Positions 34,783 through 43,366 of a stretch of DNA of 64,000 nucleotides are shown here, piece after piece. The translations under genes and the position numbers were made by a program. The notes below the pieces were generated by a model that was not told the DNA's origin, ran no database searches, and saw only the letters and a list, made by a program, of their open reading frames with translations. The DNA comes from JBGRQA01 sp041725895 (GTDB taxonomy: Bacteria > Bacteroidota > Bacteroidia > Bacteroidales > Marinifilaceae): NCBI GenBank assembly GCA_041725895.1, contig JBGRQA010000021.1:40216-104215 (forward strand). Reading direction: 5' to 3'. Within the stretch, counting starts at the first letter, position 1, and each line of letters starts with the position of its first letter.

Positions 34783-35820
34783 TTAGTAAATCACATTAAA
34801 GATAAAACCAACGCAGAGAATACCTGAAGCTACTATGGCGATGAAAGCCAGAATTAAAGGTGTTTTCAGCACTTTTTTCAGAATGATAATCTCTGGAAGA
34901 GACAAACCAATTACGCTCATCATAAAGGCTAGAGCAGTACCCAGAGAGGCTCCTTTTTCAATCAAAACACTTACAATAGGGATAATTCCTGCGGCATTGG
35001 AATACATCGGAACACCGATTAAAATTGATAGGGGAACCGAGTACCATACGGATTTTCCCATCAAATTGGCCATGAAGTCTTCCGGAACATAGCCATGAGC
35101 AGCAGCTCCGATGGCAACACCGGCAACTATGTACAACCAAATTTTTCCAACAATTTCTTTTACGGTTTCCACACCAACTTTAATACGCTCGGAGAAAGGG
35201 ATCTTGGTAGTGTCGGTATCAGTTTGTCCCGTTTTTACTTCGAACACCCAGTCTTGTATGTATTTCTCAAGCTTTAGGACTCCAATCAGCCAGCCGGCAA
35301 AAATGGCAATTAGTAAGCCTGTAAGGGAATAAATAATCGCAGTTTTCCATCCAAAAAGGCCAACCAGCATGATTAGTGCAATTTCGTTCACCATTGGGGC
35401 TGCAATCAAAAAGCTGAAGGTGACTCCCAAAGGAACGCCAGCCTCAACAAATCCCAGGAAAAGAGGAATTGCAGAACAGGAGCAGAATGGGGTTAGTACA
35501 CCCAGAAAAGCAGCCATTATATTTCCTGCAAATGTAGATTTTCCGGCCAGTGCCTTTCGGGTCTTTTCGGGGGAAAAATAGCTGCGGATGACCCCTACTC
35601 CAAAAATGATGAGTACCAGAAGCAGGAGTACCTTTGGAACCTCAAAAATAAAGAAACGAATGGTTTCGGTTAGGTGCGTTCCTTTCTGCATTTGGAAGAC
35701 GGTGTCGATAATAAAATCTGAAATATTTTGCAGATTGGTGTACAATAGGTACCATACGGGTAGTAGAAGCAGAATCCAGATGGGTTGCTTTCTGTTTGTA
35801 ATTTGAAGTGATTTAATCAT
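34783..35820 (-). CDS. arsP: ArsP/DUF318 family permease (organoarsenical efflux-type)
   Basis: 345 residues with about eight to ten membrane helices and a short cytosolic loop (~190-215). The diagnostic motif TPFCSCSAIPLFLGFVEAGVPLG (Cys pair ~112-114) and APMVNEIALIML identify the UPF0718/ArsP permeases, some of which export trivalent organoarsenicals. It is the last gene of an ArsR-led operon and starts 15 bp after the upstream transporter gene, in line with an arsenic role. The exact substrate cannot be told from sequence. Confidence 0.87.
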   Translation of the reverse strand: MIKSLQITNRKQPIWILLLLPVWYLLYTNLQNISDFIIDTVFQMQKGTHLTETIRFFIFEVPKVLLLLVLIIFGVGVIRSYFSPEKTRKALAGKSTFAGNIMAAFLGVLTPFCSCSAIPLFLGFVEAGVPLGVTFSFLIAAPMVNEIALIMLVGLFGWKTAIIYSLTGLLIAIFAGWLIGVLKLEKYIQDWVFEVKTGQTDTDTTKIPFSERIKVGVETVKEIVGKIWLYIVAGVAIGAAAHGYVPEDFMANLMGKSVWYSVPLSILIGVPMYSNAAGIIPIVSVLIEKGASLGTALAFMMSVIGLSLPEIIILKKVLKTPLILAFIAIVASGILCVGFIFNVIY

Positions 35821-35835
35821 GATTGTAGAAATCTT

Positions 35836-36540
35836 TTAAGCAATAAAAAAGATGTATGAAAAGTAGAGCCCGGCAAGAATGAAGATGACTGCAGCCACTT
35901 TCCGGAACCAGAACTCAAAACTTTTAACCTTGTTGTAAAAATTACCAACTCCGGATAGGGTAAAAGCTAATAAATAGGCAATGATGATAACGGGCAATCC
36001 AGTTGCAATTGCAAATACAATTGGAAGGAGCAGACCGTCTGCTTGCGAAATGGTTAGGGGAATTAGCATTCCGAAATACAGGACTCCACTATAGGGGCAA
36101 AATGCCAGAGCAAATATCATTCCCATTAGTAATGCGCCCCAATACTTACCCCTTATTTTCTCTCCGTTTAGTTTCTCGGTTAGTTTTCCAAGACCTGGAA
36201 AGTTGATGGAGATTAAATCGAGCATGAAAATTCCGATTACAATTAGAATTGGCCCCAACAGTCTTTCTCCGTAAGTGTTGAAAAAGCTTGATATGTCGAA
36301 TTTGCTGGCTCCCAAAAAGAGAAGAACTCCCAGTGTAGTATAACTTATGGCTCGCCCCAGGGTGTAAACCAGTCCGTTAATAAAAATCTTTCTCTTGTTG
36401 CCCAGGTTTTTACTGATGTAAGCAGTTGCAGTGATGTTTGTGGCTAATGGGCAGGGACTGATCGCCGTCATTAGCCCCAAAAGAAAGGCAGAAAGGAGGG
36501 GGATGCTGCTTTGGGATAGTAGTTGATCTAGGTATTCCAT
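35836..36540 (-). CDS. ArsG-type/CcdA-like membrane transporter
   Basis: 234 residues from the ATG at 36540 (MEYLDQLL); a longer start at 36567 is less typical. There are six membrane helices of the DsbD/CcdA type, with the motif AISPCPLATNITATAYI near the start and FCPYSGVLYFGMLIPL in the middle, each with a Pro-flanked Cys. Bacteroidota homologues in ars operons are annotated as ArsG-family efflux permeases for aromatic arsenicals. It could instead pass reducing equivalents to the ArsF lipoprotein encoded next to it. Confidence 0.8.
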   Translation of the reverse strand: MEYLDQLLSQSSIPLLSAFLLGLMTAISPCPLATNITATAYISKNLGNKRKIFINGLVYTLGRAISYTTLGVLLFLGASKFDISSFFNTYGERLLGPILIVIGIFMLDLISINFPGLGKLTEKLNGEKIRGKYWGALLMGMIFALAFCPYSGVLYFGMLIPLTISQADGLLLPIVFAIATGLPVIIIAYLLAFTLSGVGNFYNKVKSFEFWFRKVAAVIFILAGLYFSYIFFIA

Positions 36541-36626
36541 AATACGAAGGCTTCTGGAGGACAGCAAGATCGAAGGCTGACTTTCAATCGATCTTACTGG
36601 CCGTGGGTTCTTTGGTGATTATTAGT

Positions 36627-37103
36627 TTACAATTCCGCTTTAATCACGTTTTCCAGTTTTGAAACGTAGGCCGGAGTATCGTTAATAGCATTACGGAAGG
36701 CGAAAGTTGTAAGGTCCTCAATTTTCCCTGATTTGGCACTTTTGATGTACAATCCCGAGCTACTAGCCTGAAATTCTTTAGCAATGGCTTTGTTTTCTTC
36801 CTGGTCGAAGTTGATGTCAAAGAATTTTACATCTAATCTTTCGGCTACCTCTTTTGCTTTTGCTCCAACAGCTTTACAGGTTTTGCATCTTCTGTCTCCG
36901 TGGAAGTAGTATACTCCTGCAGTCTCTTGCGTGTTGGAGGTGATTTTTGTTTCTGATGAATGAGAACATTTGTTGCAAGCATTGCTGCATGCTGTTGTTT
37001 TTTCAACCTGAGTGGTTTCTTTTTTGGCTTTGTTTGCTTTGGATTGGCAGGCGCCCAGGCTTAAGCTTAAGGCGAAAAAACCGGCAATTGCTAAGTATTT
37101 CAT
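36627..37103 (-). CDS. ArsF-like thioredoxin-fold lipoprotein
   Basis: 158 residues. A lipoprotein signal with lipobox GAC (Cys 19) is followed by a Lys/Thr-rich linker with a Cys cluster, CSNACNKC, and a thioredoxin-like domain starting YYFHGDRRCKTC (CxxC). It matches proteins annotated as nitrophenyl compound nitroreductase subunit ArsF in Bacteroidota ars operons. It is probably periplasmic and acts with the ArsG-like membrane protein. The extra Cys cluster could bind arsenite or a metal. Confidence 0.82.
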   Translation of the reverse strand: MKYLAIAGFFALSLSLGACQSKANKAKKETTQVEKTTACSNACNKCSHSSETKITSNTQETAGVYYFHGDRRCKTCKAVGAKAKEVAERLDVKFFDINFDQEENKAIAKEFQASSSGLYIKSAKSGKIEDLTTFAFRNAINDTPAYVSKLENVIKAEL

Positions 37104-37134
37104 ATCTGTTATTTTTTAGGGGGTGTGTTTTTAA

Positions 37135-37371
37135 CTATGCTTTTTCAATGAATTCCTTGATTTCACTTAGTGATGGTACTCTTCCACTTACCACAACTTT
37201 TTCGTTGATTACCAGAGCTGGGGTCGACATCACTCCGTAGGACAAGATCTTCAGCATATCATCCACTTTGGTTACTTCGGCTGTAATGCCTAATTCTTCT
37301 ACTGCTTTTGTGGTAGCTTCCTGTAAGGTTTTGCACTTCTTACATCCTGGGCCTAGTACTTTAATTTCCAT
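37135..37371 (-). CDS. Small thioredoxin-family protein (redox-active disulfide protein 2 type)
   Basis: 78 residues, the full length of this family. CxxC lies in LGPGCKKCKTL (Cys 10 and 13), and the cis-Pro region is VMSTPALVI. Such thioredoxins accompany ArsR and ArsP genes and may reduce arsenate or the partner lipoprotein. It is the first structural gene after arsR and has its own operator upstream (37460-37475). Confidence 0.9.
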   Translation of the reverse strand: MEIKVLGPGCKKCKTLQEATTKAVEELGITAEVTKVDDMLKILSYGVMSTPALVINEKVVVSGRVPSLSEIKEFIEKA

Positions 37372-37459
37372 TTTATTGAATTTTATTTGTTAGTATTATT
37401 GATCTTTTTTAGGCTCTTCCTATTGCTCTATTTAATGTACAAAGATCGATAGTTTGTTT

Positions 37460-37475
37460 TTCGTAGAAATACGAA
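37460..37475 (-). promoter_or_regulatory. Second predicted ArsR operator
   Basis: TTCGTA-gaaa-TACGAA, with the same half-sites as the arsR operator, lies between arsR and the thioredoxin gene. An imperfect -7 (minus-strand GATCTTTG, 37447-37440) lies just downstream, placing the operator in the promoter spacer. Confidence 0.6.
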
Positions 37476-37492
37476 CTATGATTTCAAATTTT

Positions 37493-37801
37493 TTACTTTT
37501 CTAAGAGTTCTCCAAAAAATTGTTTCGCCAATGCCCAATTCTCACGATTCAGACAGTACTTGATTTTTGGAGGATTGATCTCGCCCTGAATCAAGCCGGC
37601 ACTCTTCAGTTCTTTTAGGTGTTGCGACAGGGTGGAGCGGGCAATGGGCAGCTCCTCTGCTAAATCTCCGCTGTAGCAGCAGCTTTGTTTCGACAGCAAT
37701 TCCAGAATGTAGATACGTGCCGGATGGGACATGGCCTTGGCAAAGCGGGCCAGTTTTACGGCTTGTTCTGAATAGGGCTCGTTTTTGATTTCTTTATTCA
37801 T
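37493..37801 (-). CDS. arsR: ArsR/SmtB family metalloregulatory repressor
   Basis: 102 residues from the ATG at 37801 (MNKEIKNEPYSEQ). The winged helix shows AKAMSHPARIYILELL, a Cys pair in SKQSCCYSGDLAEELP (candidate arsenic ligands) and the recognition helix PIARSTLSQHLKELKSAGLI. It should repress its own promoter and that of the following operon until arsenical binds. A perfect dyad lies immediately upstream, directly after the -7 box. Confidence 0.92.
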   Translation of the reverse strand: MNKEIKNEPYSEQAVKLARFAKAMSHPARIYILELLSKQSCCYSGDLAEELPIARSTLSQHLKELKSAGLIQGEINPPKIKYCLNRENWALAKQFFGELLEK

Positions 37802-37805
37802 TTTG

Positions 37806-37833
37806 TGTTTCGTAAAAATACGAAACAAAGATA
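37806..37833 (-). promoter_or_regulatory. arsR promoter and operator
   Basis: The minus-strand -7 motif TATCTTTG (37833-37826) is followed at once by the perfect dyad TGTTTCGTA-aaaa-TACGAAACA (arms 37806-37814 and 37819-37827). The operator therefore covers the transcription start, ideal for repression. The start codon is only five bases away. Confidence 0.7.
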
Positions 37834-38154
37834 GAGGGTTCAGTCTAAATTGCAAATTTGTTCCTAATATTTTAGGATTAATCTGTCAGGTTGTATTAGA
37901 AAGTATACTCCGGGACCAGAGGGCTGTATTTCGGGACAGAAGCTTATGGTTCCGGGATACAATATGGCCTTTCCGGGACATAGGAAGAGATTTTTCGGGA
38001 CAGATCAATTGATTTCCGGGACATAGGTTGACCCCTCCGGGACAGAAAGAAGAGGTGGGGTCTTGTCCCGGAAGAGTTGCAGTTTTGGTTTTAATGGTAT
38101 GGGCTGGTGCCCCCACTTTTGGTGGGGTTACCAGTACTTCTCCAACTGTAGGAA
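37834..38154. other. Intergenic region containing a 21-bp-period motif array
   Basis: No gene is convincing here. Seven direct TYCGGGAY motifs and one inverted copy occupy 37909-38072. The flanks have no recognised element. Confidence 0.6.
37909..38072 (+). repeat. Seven TCCGGGAC-type motifs at 21-bp spacing plus one inverted copy
   Basis: Motif starts are 37909, 37930, 37951, 37972, 37994, 38015 and 38036, spacing 21, 21, 21, 22, 21, 21. The copies read TCCGGGAC four times, TTCGGGAC twice and TCCGGGAT once. An inverted GTCCCGGA lies at 38065-38072. The ~13-bp intervals are not conserved, although three copies continue as ACATAGG or ACAGA. A spacing of two helical turns would put all motifs on one DNA face. 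Alternatively it is a 7-codon coding repeat, but the 22-bp step breaks the frame. Confidence 0.8.
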
Positions 38155-40347
38155 TTACTTTACTGACACCTCGATCTTAAACTTGGTTTGCTTCAGTTCT
38201 TCCGGCAGATTTCTTAAATCAGAGGTTTCTACATTCAATGCTTCGGTTGGGATCTGTTTTGCGGTTTGAAGGTAGTTGGTCACCATCAGGTTTCGCTTTT
38301 GGATCAGTTCCTTCATGGATTTATCCAGTTCTGCGGGGCCTATTATTTGAACGGATCTTTGGACTGGGGTAAGCTGAGTAGAATCCTGGGACTGGTTCAA
38401 TAGGTAGACCAGAAATTCGCTATTGTCAGTTCTGAATTTTAGCTCAGGTGCACTGGGCTGACGCTGGGCCTGAAACTGCGCCCATGCTTTGTGTTGAGCG
38501 AGCAGGTTGCGTTCCTTTTCGTAATTGGTGTGCTGACTGAAGGAGAAGACCAGATCCGGTTTCTTCTTTAGGATTTTAGCAATGTTATCCAATATTCTGA
38601 TTTGTTTGTTCGAAAGGCTATCCTGAAGATATTCAAAAGGCAGAGCTTCGATCTCTTCCGGGTTTGTACCTACCAATTTTGAAAGGGCTCCAAAAGGTTG
38701 TGTGGCGGCTTTTAATATGAATTTAGACAGAGTTTTCCAGATGATGGGACCCATACGAAAGCCAGGTTCTGAAGGGTTGCCCCGAACTGGTAGATCAATC
38801 TCAATACGATCGTCTTTGTCTTTGATTACATAAAGGGCTAATTTAATCGGGAGTTTTACTGCTGTTTTATCTTTAGTGCGCTTGCCGAATTCCAATTCAT
38901 TGATGTTGATTTGGTTTTCGTTTTTCAGCCTGGTGGGCGTCATGTTTAAGCTGTAATTGTAGTGGAGGGTTCCCTGGGTGATTGGGGACGCAATATGGTA
39001 TTCCGAATAGGGCGAAAAACTCAGTAGGTTTAGGTTTTTAATGTGCCCCTTTAGGTTCATATCAAAGGGCTGTTGCATGTTGAATCGTCCTTCTGAATGG
39101 AATTCTCCCTTCCCGTTCAGTTTGAACTTACAGTTTACAGGTACGTTTGTGGATGTTTCGGTAATGTTTTCCACAGTCGTATTAATTGCAGTCAGGTCGT
39201 AGCGGAAGGGGCGGTTCAGCGTATGGTCTTCGAATAGAACGGAGCCATCCTCCAGGAATACTTCCTTAACGGCATAAGTTGGAGAAGAAATTGTGTCAAC
39301 TTTTGGTTCCTTCAGGGTGTCATTTGTTGTAGAAGTAGTGTCTGTTTCGAGAGTTGGGGCCAGAAATTGCTCCCAGTTGGTTGTTTTTTCGAAAAGATCA
39401 ACATGAACAATAGGTTGGTGAATACGAACTTTACCAATACCAAAATGGCTGTTCTTCATGTCTATGGAATCTACGTTGACCTCAAAGGTTTTGGTGTATA
39501 GCAGTTCTTTGCTGTTCGTGTCTGTCATTTTGAAATCGTTCAAAACGGTGCTTCCCTTTACAAGGATTTCAGCCACGTGATTCAAGTCTCCCTTCAGTTT
39601 CAATTCTGAGGAGAAAAGTCCCTGAATGGCTTTCAGGTTCAGGTAATCTTTCAGGTAGTTGCCCGCAAAATCAATACTGATATCCTTGGTTGTAACATCA
39701 ATTTCGAAACTTTCATTAGTGTGATCCACCTTGGCGGTTAGTCCTACTTGCCCTTTGTTTCCTATCGTGAAATCCACCCCTACCTTTGATTCTTCGTTGT
39801 TCCATGCGATTTCAGGTACCTTCAGGTTTAGGTTGTTCATGTCAATATGGTTGTTCACCACCTGATCGAGGTACTCCACTTGTCCGTTTACAAGCTTTAT
39901 GTTTTTGATGGAAAATTTAAGTGCGTTTTTCTCAACCGGGATGCTGTCTTGAATTTCAGGTTCTGCATTTTCCGATTTCATTAGATCATCAAAATTGAAG
40001 CCATTTTCTGATTGGATGACTGATACGTATGGAGCTATCAGGCGAAGTTCGGACAGAGCATATTCGTTGGAAAGCAATCTCCAGGGTTCAAAATCTAAAA
40101 ATAGTTCATCAAGCGAGAGAAAGCGGTCTCGTCCGTTTTGTTCGTAAACAGTTAATTGTTTTGCTTTGATGCTTAATTTTAGGAAATTGAAGTGCAACTC
40201 CTCCAGCTGGATTTTCCGTCCGCTGTATGCCTCCCCGTTTTTATTGATCAGGTATTTTACAAGGCTCGAAAGAGAGAAGAGAAAAACAAATAGTAGTAGT
40301 AGGATGCTGAGAAGTATTTTGTGTTTTGTCTTGAAATTGAGGTGCAT
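38155..40347 (-). CDS. DUF748/AsmA-like envelope protein
   Basis: 730 residues. One N-terminal membrane helix (ILLSILLLLFVFLFSLSSLV) precedes a long beta-rich periplasmic region with AsmA/DUF748 features: LDELFLDFEPWRLLSNEYALSEL, repeated FxV-x-L strands, and the section LHYNYSLNMTPTRLKNENQI followed by LPIKLALYVIKDKDDRIEIDLPV. The last ~150 residues are more helical, with Gln-rich segments. Relatives of this type are bridge-like proteins thought to move or tether lipids between membranes. It appears monocistronic; the promoter motif is at 40402-40409. Confidence 0.85.
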   Translation of the reverse strand: MHLNFKTKHKILLSILLLLFVFLFSLSSLVKYLINKNGEAYSGRKIQLEELHFNFLKLSIKAKQLTVYEQNGRDRFLSLDELFLDFEPWRLLSNEYALSELRLIAPYVSVIQSENGFNFDDLMKSENAEPEIQDSIPVEKNALKFSIKNIKLVNGQVEYLDQVVNNHIDMNNLNLKVPEIAWNNEESKVGVDFTIGNKGQVGLTAKVDHTNESFEIDVTTKDISIDFAGNYLKDYLNLKAIQGLFSSELKLKGDLNHVAEILVKGSTVLNDFKMTDTNSKELLYTKTFEVNVDSIDMKNSHFGIGKVRIHQPIVHVDLFEKTTNWEQFLAPTLETDTTSTTNDTLKEPKVDTISSPTYAVKEVFLEDGSVLFEDHTLNRPFRYDLTAINTTVENITETSTNVPVNCKFKLNGKGEFHSEGRFNMQQPFDMNLKGHIKNLNLLSFSPYSEYHIASPITQGTLHYNYSLNMTPTRLKNENQININELEFGKRTKDKTAVKLPIKLALYVIKDKDDRIEIDLPVRGNPSEPGFRMGPIIWKTLSKFILKAATQPFGALSKLVGTNPEEIEALPFEYLQDSLSNKQIRILDNIAKILKKKPDLVFSFSQHTNYEKERNLLAQHKAWAQFQAQRQPSAPELKFRTDNSEFLVYLLNQSQDSTQLTPVQRSVQIIGPAELDKSMKELIQKRNLMVTNYLQTAKQIPTEALNVETSDLRNLPEELKQTKFKIEVSVK

Positions 40348-40401
40348 GTCTGTAAGGAGGATTATGTTTTTTAAGCTTATGAATTAATACGAAGGTACGA
40401 A

Positions 40402-40409
40402 CAAATGTA
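40402..40409 (-). promoter_or_regulatory. -7 promoter motif for the DUF748 gene
   Basis: The minus strand reads TACATTTG, about 55 bp before the start codon. No clear -33 element. Confidence 0.4.
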
Positions 40410-40640
40410 AGAAGGAGGAAGAAGAATTGAATTCGAAAGATTTACCTTTTTACAAAAGACCTAATAAGTTCAGGGAAGGGGGCTTTTGTGCTGTTAAGAA
40501 GCCTTTCCGGTGTCATTCAAGTTTTTTTCAAGGCTGTGAATTCCGTAGAATATTCGTAAATTAAGAGGGCTATGTTCCTACCCTTTATTATTCCTGTTTT
40601 GTTACCTGAATTATATACGATTTTCCAATAGGTTTTATTT

Positions 40641-43235
40641 ATGAATGCAAATATAAAGTTGATGATTGGTCTGCTGATTATGCATTTTGTGGCTGGATTC
40701 ACAATGGCTCAGACTTATCCCGAGATTCGTAATGAGCGTCCACGGATTCAAATAGATCAGAATCGGCTCGATTGGTTAAAAGCCAATATTAATGGAGGAG
40801 AAAGCGGAGACACCTACAGTAAATTCAAAGGAAATTATGATCTGTTGTGGATTACTGATCCTAAACTTTACCTGGCAGGAGATGATTCTACCCAATGGAC
40901 ATGGGATTGGGAGAGTGGAGATGCTGTTGTCCAAGCCACCATGACAGCTTTTCTGCTTCAGATGGAAACCGACCCCCTGGCTGGAAAACGTTGTGAATTT
41001 ATTGTTTCCCGCCTGGTGGAGTTCATGAATCAATTGAATTTTGATCAGTACCCAATTTATACCAAAGAGTCTCTGTTGCGTGAATATTCTGATATTGGAG
41101 CCTTGTTACTGGACTGGACTCATGATGAGATTCCGTTGGATTTACGGCAAAGTATGACGAAGGCCCTTTATCGAACGAATAAAATTTTCATGGATGAATA
41201 TATCCTTTCGGAATCGGGAACCAGCTATGTTTCCAGCCATAATATATACAATTGTGTGATAACCTTGCAAAATGTATTGGCTATGTATTATGCGGATGGT
41301 CTGAGTTCGGAGGAGCAGAATCAGTTGGAGATTTGGTATGGGGTGTTAATGGAAAAGTGGGATCAGCAGATTCTTCCTGTTTTTGGCTACTATCGGGACG
41401 ATGATGGCGGTTGGAACTGGGGGGCCACTTATTCCATGTTTAGTCTGTACGACCAGTACCAGTTCTTTGACAATATGTTGTATGCAACTGGAAAAAATTA
41501 TTACGAGGATTTGCCTTGGGTAAAGGAATCCATTAACCAGTATTGGTATTTCTTTCGCCCTGATGATTATACAATTCATCTGGGGGATGGTATTATTACA
41601 CTAAGGGAGGCCGATCGGGTGATGTATCGTCATGCATCGGTTTATAAAGATGATCGGAGCCAGTGGTTGGTTCAGAAATTTACTTCCGATGCCTATTTGG
41701 ATAATACGGCAAAGATTTTTAGGAAGCTGTTGTATATGGATTTTACGGTTCCTCAGGTTAGCCATCCCCAACCGCCTTTGAACTGGTGGTCAGACAAGGT
41801 GGGGGTATCTGTGAGCCGAACCTCCTGGGATGAATCTTCAACGATGGTATGGTTTTACAACGCACCATCCAAACGGGCTGCCCATGAGCATCGTGATAAT
41901 AATACCTTTTCCATATACCGGCACAAGCCCTTGGTGGTTGATGCAGGGTATTACGACAATACAGGGTCCTCTCATTTTAACAATTACTACTCCCGAACAA
42001 TTGCTCACAATTCGGTTTGTGTTTTCGATGCTTCCGAGAGCTTTTTCAATTTTGGTAGCAGGGTTTCTAATGATGGAGGACAGATCGAATCAGAACCTCT
42101 TGAGAATTTCGAAGATATATTTGAAGCGGATTTCCAAAGGGGGAAGTGGATCCAGTATTCTGAATCGGATCATTACAGTTACAGTGTTGCTGATGCGGGT
42201 CTCTCCTATAACCAGGAGAAGCTGGATCGTTTTGTGAGGCGATTGTTCTTTCACAAACCCGATCGGGTGATTGTGCTGGATCATCTTCATCTTAAGAATA
42301 CAGAAACCCGGCAGCGGGATGCCAAATGGATCAATCATTTTGTGAATCGCCCGGTTATCTCAGGGAAAAGAATCCAAACTACGGTGGCCGGTCATATCGA
42401 AACCTATGACGGAACTGATTATACCCTCACCAATGGCGAAGGAAATCTGGCCATCCGGACGCTTCTGCCTGGAAATTCCAAAGTGACTCTTGTGGGAGGA
42501 GAGGCGTACGAATATTGGGTGGATGGGCAAAATTATCCTCCGGATGGAAGTCCGAATTTCGAAAATGTGCATCCGGGATTCTGGCGTATTGAGGTGCAGC
42601 CGGAAGAAATTGTTGATAGTTTGATTTTTTTGCATACGCTTAAAATAGGCGACAATCAAAAGCCATCCGTTCCGGGAGGGGTGGTGTTGCAATCGGGGAA
42701 CAGTGTAGGAGTGGATTGGGACAATCAGCTTTATTTGTTCGATTCGAAAGGTGAAATTGCAACGGACGGGCATGAGGTGAATAATGTAAAGGGGGGAAGG
42801 AGTGTCTATTTAATGGCCTGTGACTTGATGGCTGGTGTTTACTATGATCTTTTGCTGGATGAACAGTTGGTTAGTACCCTTCAGGCCAATTCCGATGGTA
42901 TTCTGGAAGCGCAAATAGCATTAGGAGGTGGTTCTCATACAATAGTTTTGGCTCATTCCTCCAATACAGGAGGAGGTCTGCCCGTTGACAATAAGGATGA
43001 TCCCGTTAGAATTTATCCTAACCCGGCAAAAAATTCTTTTACCATTCAAATTCTTGATTCTGAGGTAGAAGGTTTTACCATATCCATTATTGATACCAAG
43101 GGGGTGTTGGTTTCTAAACGTAAACTAATGAAAAATTTGTGTGTAATCGATCTGAAAGGATATACGAATGGAGTGTATATTCTAAAAATTAAGTATGGCA
43201 ATAAATCCTACACCAAACGATTAGTCGTGTTGTGA
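40641..43235 (+). CDS. Heparinase II/III-like polysaccharide lyase with T9SS sorting domain
   Basis: 864 residues. A signal peptide (LMIGLLIMHFVAGFTMAQ) is followed by an all-helical toroid-like domain (~40-380; YPEIRNERPRIQ, SHNIYNC, GGWNWGATYSMF). The heparinase II/III beta-sandwich region follows, with EHRDNNTFSIYRH, YYDN, NYYSRTIAHNS and HLKNTETRQRDAKWINHF, where Tyr and His residues of lyases of this class are found. The last ~80 residues (RIYPNPAKNSFTIQI...KRLVVL) are a T9SS type A sorting domain. It should be exported to the surface or medium to cleave uronic-acid polysaccharides. The substrate is unknown, and no SusCD pair is nearby. Confidence 0.87.
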   Translation: MNANIKLMIGLLIMHFVAGFTMAQTYPEIRNERPRIQIDQNRLDWLKANINGGESGDTYSKFKGNYDLLWITDPKLYLAGDDSTQWTWDWESGDAVVQATMTAFLLQMETDPLAGKRCEFIVSRLVEFMNQLNFDQYPIYTKESLLREYSDIGALLLDWTHDEIPLDLRQSMTKALYRTNKIFMDEYILSESGTSYVSSHNIYNCVITLQNVLAMYYADGLSSEEQNQLEIWYGVLMEKWDQQILPVFGYYRDDDGGWNWGATYSMFSLYDQYQFFDNMLYATGKNYYEDLPWVKESINQYWYFFRPDDYTIHLGDGIITLREADRVMYRHASVYKDDRSQWLVQKFTSDAYLDNTAKIFRKLLYMDFTVPQVSHPQPPLNWWSDKVGVSVSRTSWDESSTMVWFYNAPSKRAAHEHRDNNTFSIYRHKPLVVDAGYYDNTGSSHFNNYYSRTIAHNSVCVFDASESFFNFGSRVSNDGGQIESEPLENFEDIFEADFQRGKWIQYSESDHYSYSVADAGLSYNQEKLDRFVRRLFFHKPDRVIVLDHLHLKNTETRQRDAKWINHFVNRPVISGKRIQTTVAGHIETYDGTDYTLTNGEGNLAIRTLLPGNSKVTLVGGEAYEYWVDGQNYPPDGSPNFENVHPGFWRIEVQPEEIVDSLIFLHTLKIGDNQKPSVPGGVVLQSGNSVGVDWDNQLYLFDSKGEIATDGHEVNNVKGGRSVYLMACDLMAGVYYDLLLDEQLVSTLQANSDGILEAQIALGGGSHTIVLAHSSNTGGGLPVDNKDDPVRIYPNPAKNSFTIQILDSEVEGFTISIIDTKGVLVSKRKLMKNLCVIDLKGYTNGVYILKIKYGNKSYTKRLVVL

Positions 43236-43366
43236 GGAGGGACTGTTTTTATAAAGGAATTGTGTTGGAAAAGAATCTGAGGTCTAGGGGCTTTGTGTCG
43301 TTTGGTAGTGGAGTTGATATTTGCTGTTGTTTATTTGCCTTCATATAGTGTTACGGTCTGCCATCT

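Noticed and set aside
37909..38072. CRISPR array
   Set aside because: The repeated unit is only 8 bp and the intervals are ~13 bp, far below CRISPR repeat and spacer sizes; no cas genes are present.
37785..38116. Reading frames on both strands across the 21-bp array with a seven-residue periodicity
   Set aside because: The periodicity follows from the 21-bp DNA spacing; one 22-bp step breaks the frame, the motif itself and not a codon frame is conserved, and neither frame has a credible start or family match.
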